A DNA stretch of 39,635 nt from Victivallales bacterium. Its GTDB lineage: Bacteria; Verrucomicrobiota; Lentisphaeria; Oligosphaerales; Oligosphaeraceae. The notes beneath the pieces are model-generated. The model searched no databases. It saw only the letters and a program-made list of their open reading frames with translations, and was not told the DNA's origin. The stretch is taken from contig JAGCSE010000256.1 in the NCBI GenBank assembly GCA_017964325.1, positions 1 through 39,635 of the forward strand. Direction: 5' to 3'. A program made the translations under genes and the position numbers. Shown piece after piece: positions 17,406 through 25,392 of the stretch (its first letter is position 1; each line of letters starts with the position of its first letter).

Positions 17406-18032
17406 TCAACGCTTTGCGGCGGCGACGGCCGCCTTGGCCAATGCCGTGATCCCGTCCCAGTCACCCACTTTGATCAAATCTTTTTTCGCTATCCACGTGC
17501 CGCCGACGAACGCCACTTGCGGCAATACCAGATAATCCTTCAAATTCGCCGTCGTCACGCCGCCTGTCGGACAGAAACTGATGCCCAGATGTCCATACGG
17601 ACCAATTAGCGCCTTCAGCATCGGCACACCACCCGAAACCTCTGCGGGGAAGAATTTCAGAAGCTTGCAGCCAAGCTCGACAGCGCGTTCGACATCGCTC
17701 GGCGTGCAGATACCTGGAGCAAACGGAAGTCCTTCCGACTGAGCGGCTTTCACAATCGTCGGATTGCAGCCCGGCGCCACGGCAAAGCCTGCTCCCGCAT
17801 CTTTCGCACGCTTCACTTGCTCGACCGTCAGAACTGTGCCCGCGCCTAAAATCATTTCAGGAAAACGGACGCGCGCCTCGCGAATGACGTCCGCCGCAGC
17901 CGCCGTGCGAAACGTCACTTCCGCAACTGGCAGACCGCCTTTGATGAGAGCCTCGCAAAGACGCATACCGTCGTCAACACCGTCAACGGCGACAACCGGC
18001 ACAACTCCATATCCGCGCAATTTCTCAAACAT
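17406..18032 (-). CDS. eda: KDPG / KHG aldolase
   Basis: The 208-residue protein is a class I aldolase of the Eda family. E38 in AEVTFRT is the general base, K126 in LLKFFPAE forms the Schiff base, and FCPTGGV is the phosphate-binding loop. Eda cleaves 2-keto-3-deoxy-6-phosphogluconate to pyruvate and glyceraldehyde-3-phosphate; relatives act on keto-hydroxyglutarate or on the 6-phosphogalactonate isomer. Its neighbours are a ROK-like kinase and a PHP protein rather than kdgK or edd, so the upstream steps must come from elsewhere. It acts in the cytoplasm as part of uronate or aldonate breakdown, consistent with the GH28 gene in this window. Confidence 0.93.
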   Translation of the reverse strand: MFEKLRGYGVVPVVAVDGVDDGMRLCEALIKGGLPVAEVTFRTAAAADVIREARVRFPEMILGAGTVLTVEQVKRAKDAGAGFAVAPGCNPTIVKAAQSEGLPFAPGICTPSDVERAVELGCKLLKFFPAEVSGGVPMLKALIGPYGHLGISFCPTGGVTTANLKDYLVLPQVAFVGGTWIAKKDLIKVGDWDGITALAKAAVAAAKR

Positions 18033-18055
18033 CTTCCGTTCCTGTCCTTCTTGAT

Positions 18056-18862
18056 TTATTTGAACTTTTCAGCAAGAGCCTCGTTCACGACCTCCACGCC
18101 GAAGCGTTTCGCCCATGCGAGACAATCGTCCGTATTGCTCCATACATCGACGGGGCGGTGCGCATCGCTGCTCACGACGGCCTTCACGCCTTCTTCGCCC
18201 GCAATCTCCCAGAATTTCTCCAACGGATATGGAGCACGCATCGCCCCACTATCCTGTTTCGGCTTCTTCCGAAGCCCATAACCGTTGATTTCCAATGGCA
18301 AACCAATCGAAACCGCCGCCTTGCAGATTTCACGGCAACACGCCTCCGCTTCCGCGTTCCATCCTTCGTAACTGACTCCGAACACGTCCGGATGGGCCAT
18401 GAACAAATACAGTCCGCTTGACATCGCCTCCACGACGTAATCCGCGTAGTCATGCAGATTTTCATCCGTCATGCGGTAACCGTACAGCCCCATCCATTCG
18501 CCGCCACGTGACAAATACGAATGAGCCGCCCCAATCAGATAACGGCAGCCATATTCCTCCATTAGAACATCCTTGAAGAAATTCGAATAGGCTGGATCAT
18601 ACTCGCATTCCATTCCTTGGATAATGCGAAGCTGTGGAAACTCCGCACGTGCCGCTTCAATCCATTTGACGTACTGCGGAAGCTGGTCAACATCCATACG
18701 CACTGTCTCCCAACGTTTTACGGGATACGGCGTGTGGTCGCTAAAGCCCAGAACGGAAATTCCCTGCTTCACCGCTTCGCGGCAGTAATCGACGGGTTCT
18801 CCGTCCGCGTGTTTGCACAGCCGCGTATGCGTGTGAAAATTAATCCTGCTCAAAAAATCCAT
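18056..18862 (-). CDS. PHP-domain phosphoesterase (histidinol-phosphatase-like)
   Basis: The 268-residue protein has all the PHP metal motifs: H10-x-H12 (NFHTHT), D42-H43 (FSDHTPYP), E in QGMECEYD, H in GAAHSY, H in MAHPDVF and D-x-H in SSDAHRP. This set binds a trinuclear metal centre and hydrolyses phosphoesters; the length and motif order match HisK-type histidinol phosphatases. Because the operon is sugar-related, a sugar phosphate is an equally possible substrate. It is the first gene of a four- or five-gene minus-strand run with short gaps. There is no signal peptide. Confidence 0.88.
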   Translation of the reverse strand: MDFLSRINFHTHTRLCKHADGEPVDYCREAVKQGISVLGFSDHTPYPVKRWETVRMDVDQLPQYVKWIEAARAEFPQLRIIQGMECEYDPAYSNFFKDVLMEEYGCRYLIGAAHSYLSRGGEWMGLYGYRMTDENLHDYADYVVEAMSSGLYLFMAHPDVFGVSYEGWNAEAEACCREICKAAVSIGLPLEINGYGLRKKPKQDSGAMRAPYPLEKFWEIAGEEGVKAVVSSDAHRPVDVWSNTDDCLAWAKRFGVEVVNEALAEKFK

Positions 18863-18974
18863 AGTTCAATCAAAAAACGCCTTTCTACATGACAAATCAC
18901 AATTATGTATTAATGTAATCCTTATCTCCCGCTTTGCCATTGACAATCACGGTTGTATTAACAATAATTACAAA

Positions 18975-20234
18975 ATGATTAGATTCTTTTTTATTCTATT
19001 TGCATTGATAACCTGTCATATTTTTGCACAGGCAAATAATTTTGTCTCCATTGAGGAGACATCCAACGCCTTGCAGCCCTACATGAAAATGGATTTCTGG
19101 CAGCAGGAAATTAAGACACCGCCTCTTTCCCGCGAAATTCTCATCCAGTCTCTCGAAGCCGCACGTGCCTATTACCTCAACCAGCAGAAGACCGAAGGAA
19201 ACTTCAAATATCTGCTCGACATTTCCGACGGTCAGACGGCGGATGACGACAACCAAGTCCGCCAGGCCGGAGCCATCTGGGGGCTCGCCTGCCTCAACCG
19301 CGATTTCTTCAACGAACCTACCCGCCGCGCACTTCTTCTCGGCTTCGACTTCTTCATTCAAAACATCAAGACGCTCCCGACAGGCGAAACCGTCATCGTC
19401 TATCCAGGCGAGAAAAATCTGAATTCGGGCACGGTCGCTCTTTTCTGCCTCGCACTTACGGATTTTCTTGCCGGACAAGATAAGTATTTGGATCAGAACA
19501 CGAAAGACAAATATCGCCGCATCCTTTTCACTCACATTGGCTTCCTCCGCACGATGGAACTGGACGACGGATCATGGTCCCGCGCATACGAACTCAGTTC
19601 CGGCATCCGAAAGCCCGTACCTAGTTCCTACTACGACGGCGAAACGCTTCTCGCCTACTGCAAAGTCGCCCGCCTCTACAATCGTAAAGACTTGATACGG
19701 CGAATCAATTTCGCCCTTCCACGACTCATCCACCGCTACACCGTCCAGACATGGCAACCCGATGGAGACCAAGACCTTACGAAAGGCTTCTACCAGTGGG
19801 GCTCCATGGCTTTCGCGGAATACATAGATGCTGGATGGGAGCCCCATGCGAAACTCGCCGCCGACGCAGCGCTCGCCCTCGCCTGGTGGCAAATCGACGA
19901 AAATCAACTGGAATCCAAAAAGGCCAATGTCGCATACGCCGTCGAAGGACTAGCCTCCGCTTGGAAAATCGCCAAAATGACAGGACGAAAGGAAGCGGAA
20001 GACAGACTTAAGCCTATCATCGACAACATTATGGGGAAGCTCATCCTCTGCCAGTACAAAGGCCCGTTCATGCAGTACAACCCCTATCTCATGTCGTTGA
20101 AAAACGTCGTGCCCGAAGCATACGGCGGCATTACGGCTGCGCAGAACAGCCCACTTGTCCGCATCGACAACGTGCAGCATCAAGTCCACGCTACGCTCCT
20201 CACTCTCAAATACTTGTATCCCGAAACCAAATAA
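18975..20234 (+). CDS. Secreted alpha-helical protein, probable (alpha/alpha)6-barrel fold
   Basis: The 419-residue protein has a signal peptide (MIRFFFILFALITCHIFAQA) and then regularly spaced amphipathic helices. Motifs include AARAYYLNQQ, RQAGAIWGLACLN, YYDGETLLAYCKVARLY and LALAWWQIDENQ. Such helix pairs with conserved aromatic/acid patches resemble (alpha/alpha)6 barrels of glycosidases, C5-epimerases or terpenoid-cyclase-like proteins. I do not recognise a specific family and see no unmistakable catalytic motif. It is followed 16 bp later by a GT2 glycosyltransferase and then a pyruvyl transferase, so a role in processing or export of a surface glycan is likely. The ATG has no clear SD. 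Confidence 0.75.
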   Translation: MIRFFFILFALITCHIFAQANNFVSIEETSNALQPYMKMDFWQQEIKTPPLSREILIQSLEAARAYYLNQQKTEGNFKYLLDISDGQTADDDNQVRQAGAIWGLACLNRDFFNEPTRRALLLGFDFFIQNIKTLPTGETVIVYPGEKNLNSGTVALFCLALTDFLAGQDKYLDQNTKDKYRRILFTHIGFLRTMELDDGSWSRAYELSSGIRKPVPSSYYDGETLLAYCKVARLYNRKDLIRRINFALPRLIHRYTVQTWQPDGDQDLTKGFYQWGSMAFAEYIDAGWEPHAKLAADAALALAWWQIDENQLESKKANVAYAVEGLASAWKIAKMTGRKEAEDRLKPIIDNIMGKLILCQYKGPFMQYNPYLMSLKNVVPEAYGGITAAQNSPLVRIDNVQHQVHATLLTLKYLYPETK

Positions 20235-20250
20235 CAACGGTCATATATCC

Positions 20251-20937
20251 ATGCGACTCTCCGTCATTATTCCAGTATATAATGAAGTCAACACCGTCGT
20301 CGATGTCATCAACGCCGTCCGCAACTGCGGCGTGAAAGATTTGGAGATTATCGTCGTCGATGACTGCTCCACGGACGGCACTACCCAACTGCTGGACAGT
20401 CTTCCTCCCTCTCCCGACCTACGGATTTTCCACCACCCGAAAAACATGGGCAAAGGCGCAGGAATACGCACCGCCCAAGCAAATGTGAACGGAGATGTCG
20501 TCATCATTCAAGATGCCGACCTCGAATACTCGCCAAACGAATTTCCCGCCATGATCCAACCAATCATCGACAACAAGGCAGATGCGGTCTTCGGTTCGCG
20601 TTATTCTGGCCGCGAAATTCTCGTCGATAGTTTCTGGCATTATTGTGGCAACAAGTTTCTCACGTTTGTCTCCAATGTTTTCTCCAATCTGCATCTGACG
20701 GACATGGAGACATGCTACAAGATGATTCGTGCGGATATTTTCAAGTCTTTCACGTTGGAATGCAACCGTTTCGGCTTCGAACCAGAAATTACCGCCAAAC
20801 TGTCGAAGAAGCGGGTACGCCTCTATGAAGTCCCAATCGCCTATCAGGCTCGACCGTTTGATGCTGGCAAGAAAATCGGCTGGAAAGACGGCGTTGCCGC
20901 CATCTGGTACATCCTGAAATACAACCTATTATCATAA
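20251..20937 (+). CDS. Glycosyltransferase family 2 (polyprenol-phosphate type)
   Basis: The 228-residue protein begins MRLSVIIPVYNEV and has VVDDCSTDGTT and a D-x-D-like acidic motif in IQDADLEYSP; FGFEPEIT near the end is typical of dolichyl/undecaprenyl-phosphate sugar transferases (DPM1-like). No transmembrane helix is attached, so it would work as a cytosolic peripheral enzyme, probably moving a sugar from NDP-sugar to a lipid carrier. The frame upstream of 20251 overlaps the previous gene and is not used. It sits 16 bp after the alpha-helical secreted protein and 13 bp before the pyruvyl transferase: one operon. Confidence 0.92.
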   Translation: MRLSVIIPVYNEVNTVVDVINAVRNCGVKDLEIIVVDDCSTDGTTQLLDSLPPSPDLRIFHHPKNMGKGAGIRTAQANVNGDVVIIQDADLEYSPNEFPAMIQPIIDNKADAVFGSRYSGREILVDSFWHYCGNKFLTFVSNVFSNLHLTDMETCYKMIRADIFKSFTLECNRFGFEPEITAKLSKKRVRLYEVPIAYQARPFDAGKKIGWKDGVAAIWYILKYNLLS

Positions 20938-20950
20938 AGGAACAATAAAT

Positions 20951-22105
20951 ATGAAGCTACTTCTCGGAGGTGTCCCTCTTGGTTGCGACAACATCGGCGA
21001 CGAAGCGATCATCGCCTGTGTTGTCGTGCTTCTACGGTCGTTGTTTCCAGATGTGGAAATAACTGTCTGTACTAAAGACCAAGATGGAACCGCTCAAAAA
21101 CTAAATGTTAAAACCGCCCCGCTCTATGGCTTCCCGCCTGAACCACAATTGGATGATTTCTCTCAATTCGTCAAGCGGTTCGACGCCTATATATGGTTCG
21201 GTGCCACAGGGCTTTCCGACTATCCGGACACGGCGCTTCCACTTCTAGCCGCCGCCCGCCGGCAAGGCGTCAAAACCATCGTCTGGTGCGTCGGCATGGA
21301 CTCGCAACTCAATCCCGCCTTCTTTAAGGTTCAAGGCAAAAAACGCATGATCCTCAAACTTTTCGGAGCGGTAAAATGGTACGAGTCCAGGCTCCGCCGC
21401 GCTGTCGGCGAACGCATCCGTTCAGAACTGTCCAAATGTGCCTTCGTCTCCGTCCGCGATCCGCAGTCGTCGGAGGAGCTGAAGAAAATCGGTCTTACGG
21501 ACGTTGTCGTCGCGGCGGACACGGCCATTCTCCAGCCGACGGCTCCACAGCCGCCGTTTCCCATTGACAACAGTCTGGAACGCATAGGCTTCTGCATCTC
21601 CGCACAACGCGAAATCACCCATCTTGACCAAATGCTCCAACTGTGGGACGATTTGACGGAAGCCCCCGCCCGCCGTCTTGTCCTCCTCCCCATGAATCCA
21701 AAGACGGACAAGCCGCTGATGTGGGATCTCAGCCGGAAAATGAAACATCCGGACCGCGTCGAACTGCTGGAATCAGACGATCCCGCAGTTGTCCAGGCCG
21801 CCACGGCACAATGCCGTGTCGTCGTCAGCAGCCGCCTCCATCTGCTGATTCTGTCCTCCAACGTCGGAACGCCGATCGTCGGAGTCACACGCGGCAGCAA
21901 GATTCCCAACTGGCTTGCCAATTTCGGTCTGAAGGATGCGGGCTCCGTCTATGAATGCGACTTCGCCGCCATCAAAGCGTCCGTTGAAAAATTCATCGCC
22001 GCCAATCCCGCCGAAACGATGAAATCCATCGCAACTGTGATGGATTCATTGCATAAACGCCTGGACTCGGCGGCCGTTAAATTGAAAATGTCACTGACAA
22101 CATGA
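20951..22105 (+). CDS. Polysaccharide pyruvyl transferase family protein
   Basis: The 384-residue protein has the PF04230-type opening KLLLGGVPLGCDNIGDEAII and the C-terminal SSRLHLLILSSNVGTPIVGV, which together mark CsaB/WcaK-like ketal pyruvyl transferases. These transfer pyruvate from phosphoenolpyruvate to hydroxyls of cell-wall or exopolysaccharide sugars. AAAGGAAC before the ATG is the ribosome site. It follows the GT2 gene by 13 bp, so both probably act on one surface glycan. Some family members act in other transfer reactions, so the exact product is inferred. Confidence 0.88.
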   Translation: MKLLLGGVPLGCDNIGDEAIIACVVVLLRSLFPDVEITVCTKDQDGTAQKLNVKTAPLYGFPPEPQLDDFSQFVKRFDAYIWFGATGLSDYPDTALPLLAAARRQGVKTIVWCVGMDSQLNPAFFKVQGKKRMILKLFGAVKWYESRLRRAVGERIRSELSKCAFVSVRDPQSSEELKKIGLTDVVVAADTAILQPTAPQPPFPIDNSLERIGFCISAQREITHLDQMLQLWDDLTEAPARRLVLLPMNPKTDKPLMWDLSRKMKHPDRVELLESDDPAVVQAATAQCRVVVSSRLHLLILSSNVGTPIVGVTRGSKIPNWLANFGLKDAGSVYECDFAAIKASVEKFIAANPAETMKSIATVMDSLHKRLDSAAVKLKMSLTT

Positions 22106-22165
22106 AAAATGCCCTTTCCATTATTCAATAAGTAATTTACAACAAAGAGGTAAATACATACTCCT

Positions 22166-23404
22166 ATGATTATCAAGTCTCCAACATCAGAAATATCTAA
22201 AGGTAATTTAACATTACGTTCCACTATTTCATATAATAATAATGAGACAGTGGAATGTTTTTATTCTGTGCCAGAAAAATATGCTTCTTTCGCAGATACA
22301 AATAGTTCCAACTGCTTTCTTGTTGGATTCTTGTATCCAGCATTGCGCCTTGGCGAAGACATCCACGTGGAAGGTGTCGTCTCATCCCGACTGTTATACA
22401 ATATCAATCAATATATGATTCCATTATTGACAACATGCAACAATCTCTTGAAGCCCATAAAGGTGACAGCCGACGTAACGGATTCGTCTGGTTCCCCGAA
22501 TGCCCAAGTCATCGGCACTGGCTTTTCTGGTGGAATCGATTCATTTACGACTATTTACGAACATTTTATCCAGCCGACTCCCAAAGAATTCAAATTGACC
22601 CATCTATTCTTCTTCAATGTCGGAGCACACGGTATTCCCCATAACCAAGAAGAACTGGAAGCCATTGAAAATAAATTCCATGCCCGCTATGAAAAGCTGA
22701 AACCATATCCGCATGAAATTGGACTTGATTTTATTCCTGTCAACTCCAATCTGCATTTATACCATCCTTGGGGGCACTTGGAAACATGTACATTCGCTAC
22801 GATTTCTGCGGTCATGTTTCTGCAAAATGGCATTGGAGGTTACTATTTAGCCTCGTCAGGACACCCCTACCAGCAATTGTGGCACTATCTCGGTGCGCCA
22901 AACCGTCCCGACGACCTCGCCATGCTAAACCTTCAACTGTTACCATGGCTCTCAACAGAATCACTCGACCTGATGGACGACGGCACCATCTATGACCGTT
23001 CGCAGAAGACTGAACTCATCGCCGATTACGCCCCCGTCACACGCTACCTGAATGTCTGTTATAACCATGACACGTTGGACACAAATTGCTCCATCTGCGG
23101 GAAATGTTGCCGCACCCTCCTGACACTGGAAATTCTTGGAAAGCTTGACAACTACCAAAAAGTCTTCAACATCGAAAAATACAGGACGGAAGCCCGGCGC
23201 CGCTTCATTGCGGAAACCATCGTCAATGAAAACAAGGACATGTTCAACAAGCATATCATGGACATGGCAAGGAAAAAAGGAATTGACCTTCGTAAAGAAA
23301 TCAACTGCCTGGACATCCTCCGAGCGAAGCTTCTAGACGGCAAGATTCATAACTTCATCCGCAACAATCCATTATTAAAGAGAATTGCAAAAAAATTCTT
23401 TTGA
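22166..23404 (+). CDS. PP-loop ATPase with QueC-like cysteine site (paralog 1)
   Basis: The 412-residue protein has an ATP-pyrophosphatase loop SGGIDS at residues 121-126 and the four cysteines C298, C308, C311 and C314 (C-x9-C-x2-C-x2-C), followed by a conserved LEILGKLDNY. PP-loop plus this cysteine pattern is the layout of 7-cyano-7-deazaguanine synthase (QueC), which uses the cysteines to bind zinc. The protein is much longer than QueC (about 230 residues), with an extra N-terminal domain of about 110 residues and a basic helical C-terminus. It activates a substrate carboxylate or carbonyl with ATP, presumably. It lies 60 bp after the pyruvyl transferase on the same strand. A homologue lies convergent at 23815-25092. 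A weak SD (AAAGAGG) is 15 bases from the ATG. Confidence 0.85.
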   Translation: MIIKSPTSEISKGNLTLRSTISYNNNETVECFYSVPEKYASFADTNSSNCFLVGFLYPALRLGEDIHVEGVVSSRLLYNINQYMIPLLTTCNNLLKPIKVTADVTDSSGSPNAQVIGTGFSGGIDSFTTIYEHFIQPTPKEFKLTHLFFFNVGAHGIPHNQEELEAIENKFHARYEKLKPYPHEIGLDFIPVNSNLHLYHPWGHLETCTFATISAVMFLQNGIGGYYLASSGHPYQQLWHYLGAPNRPDDLAMLNLQLLPWLSTESLDLMDDGTIYDRSQKTELIADYAPVTRYLNVCYNHDTLDTNCSICGKCCRTLLTLEILGKLDNYQKVFNIEKYRTEARRRFIAETIVNENKDMFNKHIMDMARKKGIDLRKEINCLDILRAKLLDGKIHNFIRNNPLLKRIAKKFF

Positions 23405-23814
23405 TACCATATATTTAACATAATATTTTGCTAATGATAACAATCAAGAGGTAATATGATTATAATCAACTATTATTAGTTGAATTATTAATTATATTTT
23501 CCAGAAGCTTATGCTGCCGTTTCATATAGGCATCTCTTGTAAAGAATTTGGCTCGTTCAGCATACAGCTTCTTCTTTTGTGTTACTCAACCTTCTATAAA
23601 AGTAACCATGCATACAATTGTGAGTTTTGCAAAATGCTATTTTTGCAAAACTCACAATTCATGGCACAAATGAAAAGATGCCCCGACTCTTCAAAATCTA
23701 CAATGTTCAAATGTCTCGGCCCTTCGGGCGAATGGTCGCCTCGCAGCTTCCATAAGCTACCCTCTTGGGGAATATAGCGCTTCTCAATTATAATAAAACG
23801 AACCTTCTTTATAT
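23405..23814. other. 410-bp non-coding region with hairpins between two convergent paralogs
   Basis: No convincing gene lies here; short frames on both strands (e.g. 23511-23777) give no recognisable protein and overlap the hairpin structures. The region holds a perfect 19-bp-arm palindrome (23616-23659) and smaller perfect hairpins GCCC-ttc-GGGC (23719-23729), AGCTT-ccat-AAGCT (23745-23758) and CCC-type (23760-23770). The clustering suggests a structured element: a mobile-element remnant, a repeat, or an RNA. The first 100 bases are very AT-rich. Confidence 0.6.
23616..23659. repeat. Perfect 19-bp inverted repeat
   Basis: The arms 23616-23634 and 23641-23659 (AATTGTGAGTTTTGCAAAA and its exact complement) surround a six-base loop, TGCTAT. 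Each arm contains the self-palindrome TTTTGCAAAA. CCATG (23606-23610) and CATGG (23660-23664) extend the stem with a five-base bulge. There is no T-tract of terminator type on either strand, but it lies between convergent genes, so a bidirectional terminator, a recombination site or a MITE end are all possible. Confidence 0.85.
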
Positions 23815-25092
23815 TCAATTCCGTCCAAATAACCTCTTAACAATCCGAAGAACATTCATTTTTTTCAATAAAATGTACAACCATGTTTGATGCAAATATG
23901 CACAAACTAAATCCATAGTTTTAATTTGACTTTTAATATCTATTTTATGCTCTATAGCATAATGCCGTGCGTCATCCAAAAATGGATACTCATAACCAGG
24001 TGATGGATACATCATTTCAGCATAATCACGAGATTTAAATTTTCTTCTATATAAATCGACATCAAATACCGAACGAAAATCATCTAATTTTCCTAATAAC
24101 TCCAAATCCATCATAGTACGACGACATTTTATACAAACAGAGCAATTCTTTTCCATTGTTTTAATAGAATTGCACACATTCAAACACTGTTGAGCAGCGG
24201 GATAATTCATAATGAACTGGGTTTTCATGAGTCGTGTTGCACTTGCCCCATAAGGTACAATATTCAATGTCTTATCTCCCAGCCATTGACAAAGCATAAG
24301 CTCAATATCATCCATTTCTAGATTTTTTTCAAATTGAACATTTTTTAAATGCTTAAATAATTCTTCATAATTATATCCACCAGAAGAAAGAAAATACTGC
24401 CCTATCCCTTTTCTCAAAAAGTGAATTACAGATGAATTACTCGTAGTAATAGCAGCCGATATATTATCAGGAAGAAATGAATGTACATTACTATCAATTG
24501 GTATAAACGGTAGTTCTATCATTTTGGCTGATACAAGAAAACTGTTATAACGCTTGATAAATTTTTCATGAACATGCTCTAATTCTTTGAATGAACGTCC
24601 TAATCCATGTGTTCCAACATTAAAAAAGAATAAATGAGTTAAATTATCCTTTTTATTTTCATTTAAATTTGAAAAAATTGTATAAAAAGAATCTACCCCT
24701 GCTGAAAAACCTGTACCAACATACTTTCCCTCTGGAAAATCTGTTGTATTTGTTACAATTATATCCACTGGATTTAAATATTTATAATATGCGCTTATCA
24801 ATGGCATAGCTTCATTTTTTAAATTGTTCAGAAATTTCTCTGAAACTTCTCCTTTTATACAAATATCATACCCAAAACGCATGGCAAAATAAAGTAAACC
24901 TAGTAAAAAGCAATCACTACAATCAGGAAAAACAAATTCCTCTGCATACTCTTCAGGCAATGCAAACCAAATTTCTTTTTGTATATCTGGCAGAGGTTCT
25001 CCATTCTCAACATCAATCGTCGCAGCAAGGCGATACCAACCATCTTTTACAATAGATCTAGGTTTACTAATGACAAGTGTTTTATTATTCAT
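23815..25092 (-). CDS. PP-loop ATPase with QueC-like cysteine site (paralog 2)
   Basis: From the ATG at 25092 the product is 425 residues and is a clear homologue of the protein encoded at 22166-23404: both share CFLLG/CFLVG-LLY, GTGFS-x-G-x-DS, LTHLFFFNVG, LELLGKLDDF-type segments in the same order. Here the PP-loop is SAGVDS (residues 130-135), with Ala replacing the first Gly, and the cysteines are C307, C317, C320 and C323. The frame continues up to 25122, but the later ATG aligns with the paralog's start. The DNA is visibly more AT-rich than almost every other gene here, which points to a different recent history. The C-terminus is basic and hydrophobic (LLKKMNVLRIVKRLFG), perhaps membrane-associating. 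Confidence 0.85.
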   Translation of the reverse strand: MNNKTLVISKPRSIVKDGWYRLAATIDVENGEPLPDIQKEIWFALPEEYAEEFVFPDCSDCFLLGLLYFAMRFGYDICIKGEVSEKFLNNLKNEAMPLISAYYKYLNPVDIIVTNTTDFPEGKYVGTGFSAGVDSFYTIFSNLNENKKDNLTHLFFFNVGTHGLGRSFKELEHVHEKFIKRYNSFLVSAKMIELPFIPIDSNVHSFLPDNISAAITTSNSSVIHFLRKGIGQYFLSSGGYNYEELFKHLKNVQFEKNLEMDDIELMLCQWLGDKTLNIVPYGASATRLMKTQFIMNYPAAQQCLNVCNSIKTMEKNCSVCIKCRRTMMDLELLGKLDDFRSVFDVDLYRRKFKSRDYAEMMYPSPGYEYPFLDDARHYAIEHKIDIKSQIKTMDLVCAYLHQTWLYILLKKMNVLRIVKRLFGRN

Positions 25093-25392
25093 TTTTATCT
25101 GAATTCCAATGAAATGAAACATTTAATTAAACTAATATAAAAGATTAATATAATTTATTCAATTAAAAAATCAAACAATTCAAACAACACATTTTGTTTT
25201 TATTGGCTTCACAATCATCTGCTTCAATTCCTTTTTGCATTGCAACGCATTTGTATTTTTGACCAAATATTCAACATATTTTTTTTCGTTTACCTGTAAA
25301 ATTCTTTAATAACTAGTATATTAGTATTTATTCAAGGACATTCATGCGATATCTTCTTTACAAAAACACTCACACACAAAGGAGCCCCAACC
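25093..25392. other. 300-bp AT-rich divergent intergenic region
   Basis: This gap lies between the divergent paralog 2 and the sugar isomerase. It has long A/T runs and no coding potential. TTTACctGTAAA (25289-25300) is a 12-bp palindrome and TATATT (25317-25322) a possible -10 box for the plus-strand gene, about 70 bp before its ATG. No strong -35 partner is visible. Confidence 0.5.

Noticed and set aside
23511..23777. Small plus-strand frame between the PP-loop paralogs
   Set aside because: Cysteine-rich translation across a perfect palindrome, no ribosome site and no family resemblance; more likely a non-coding element.
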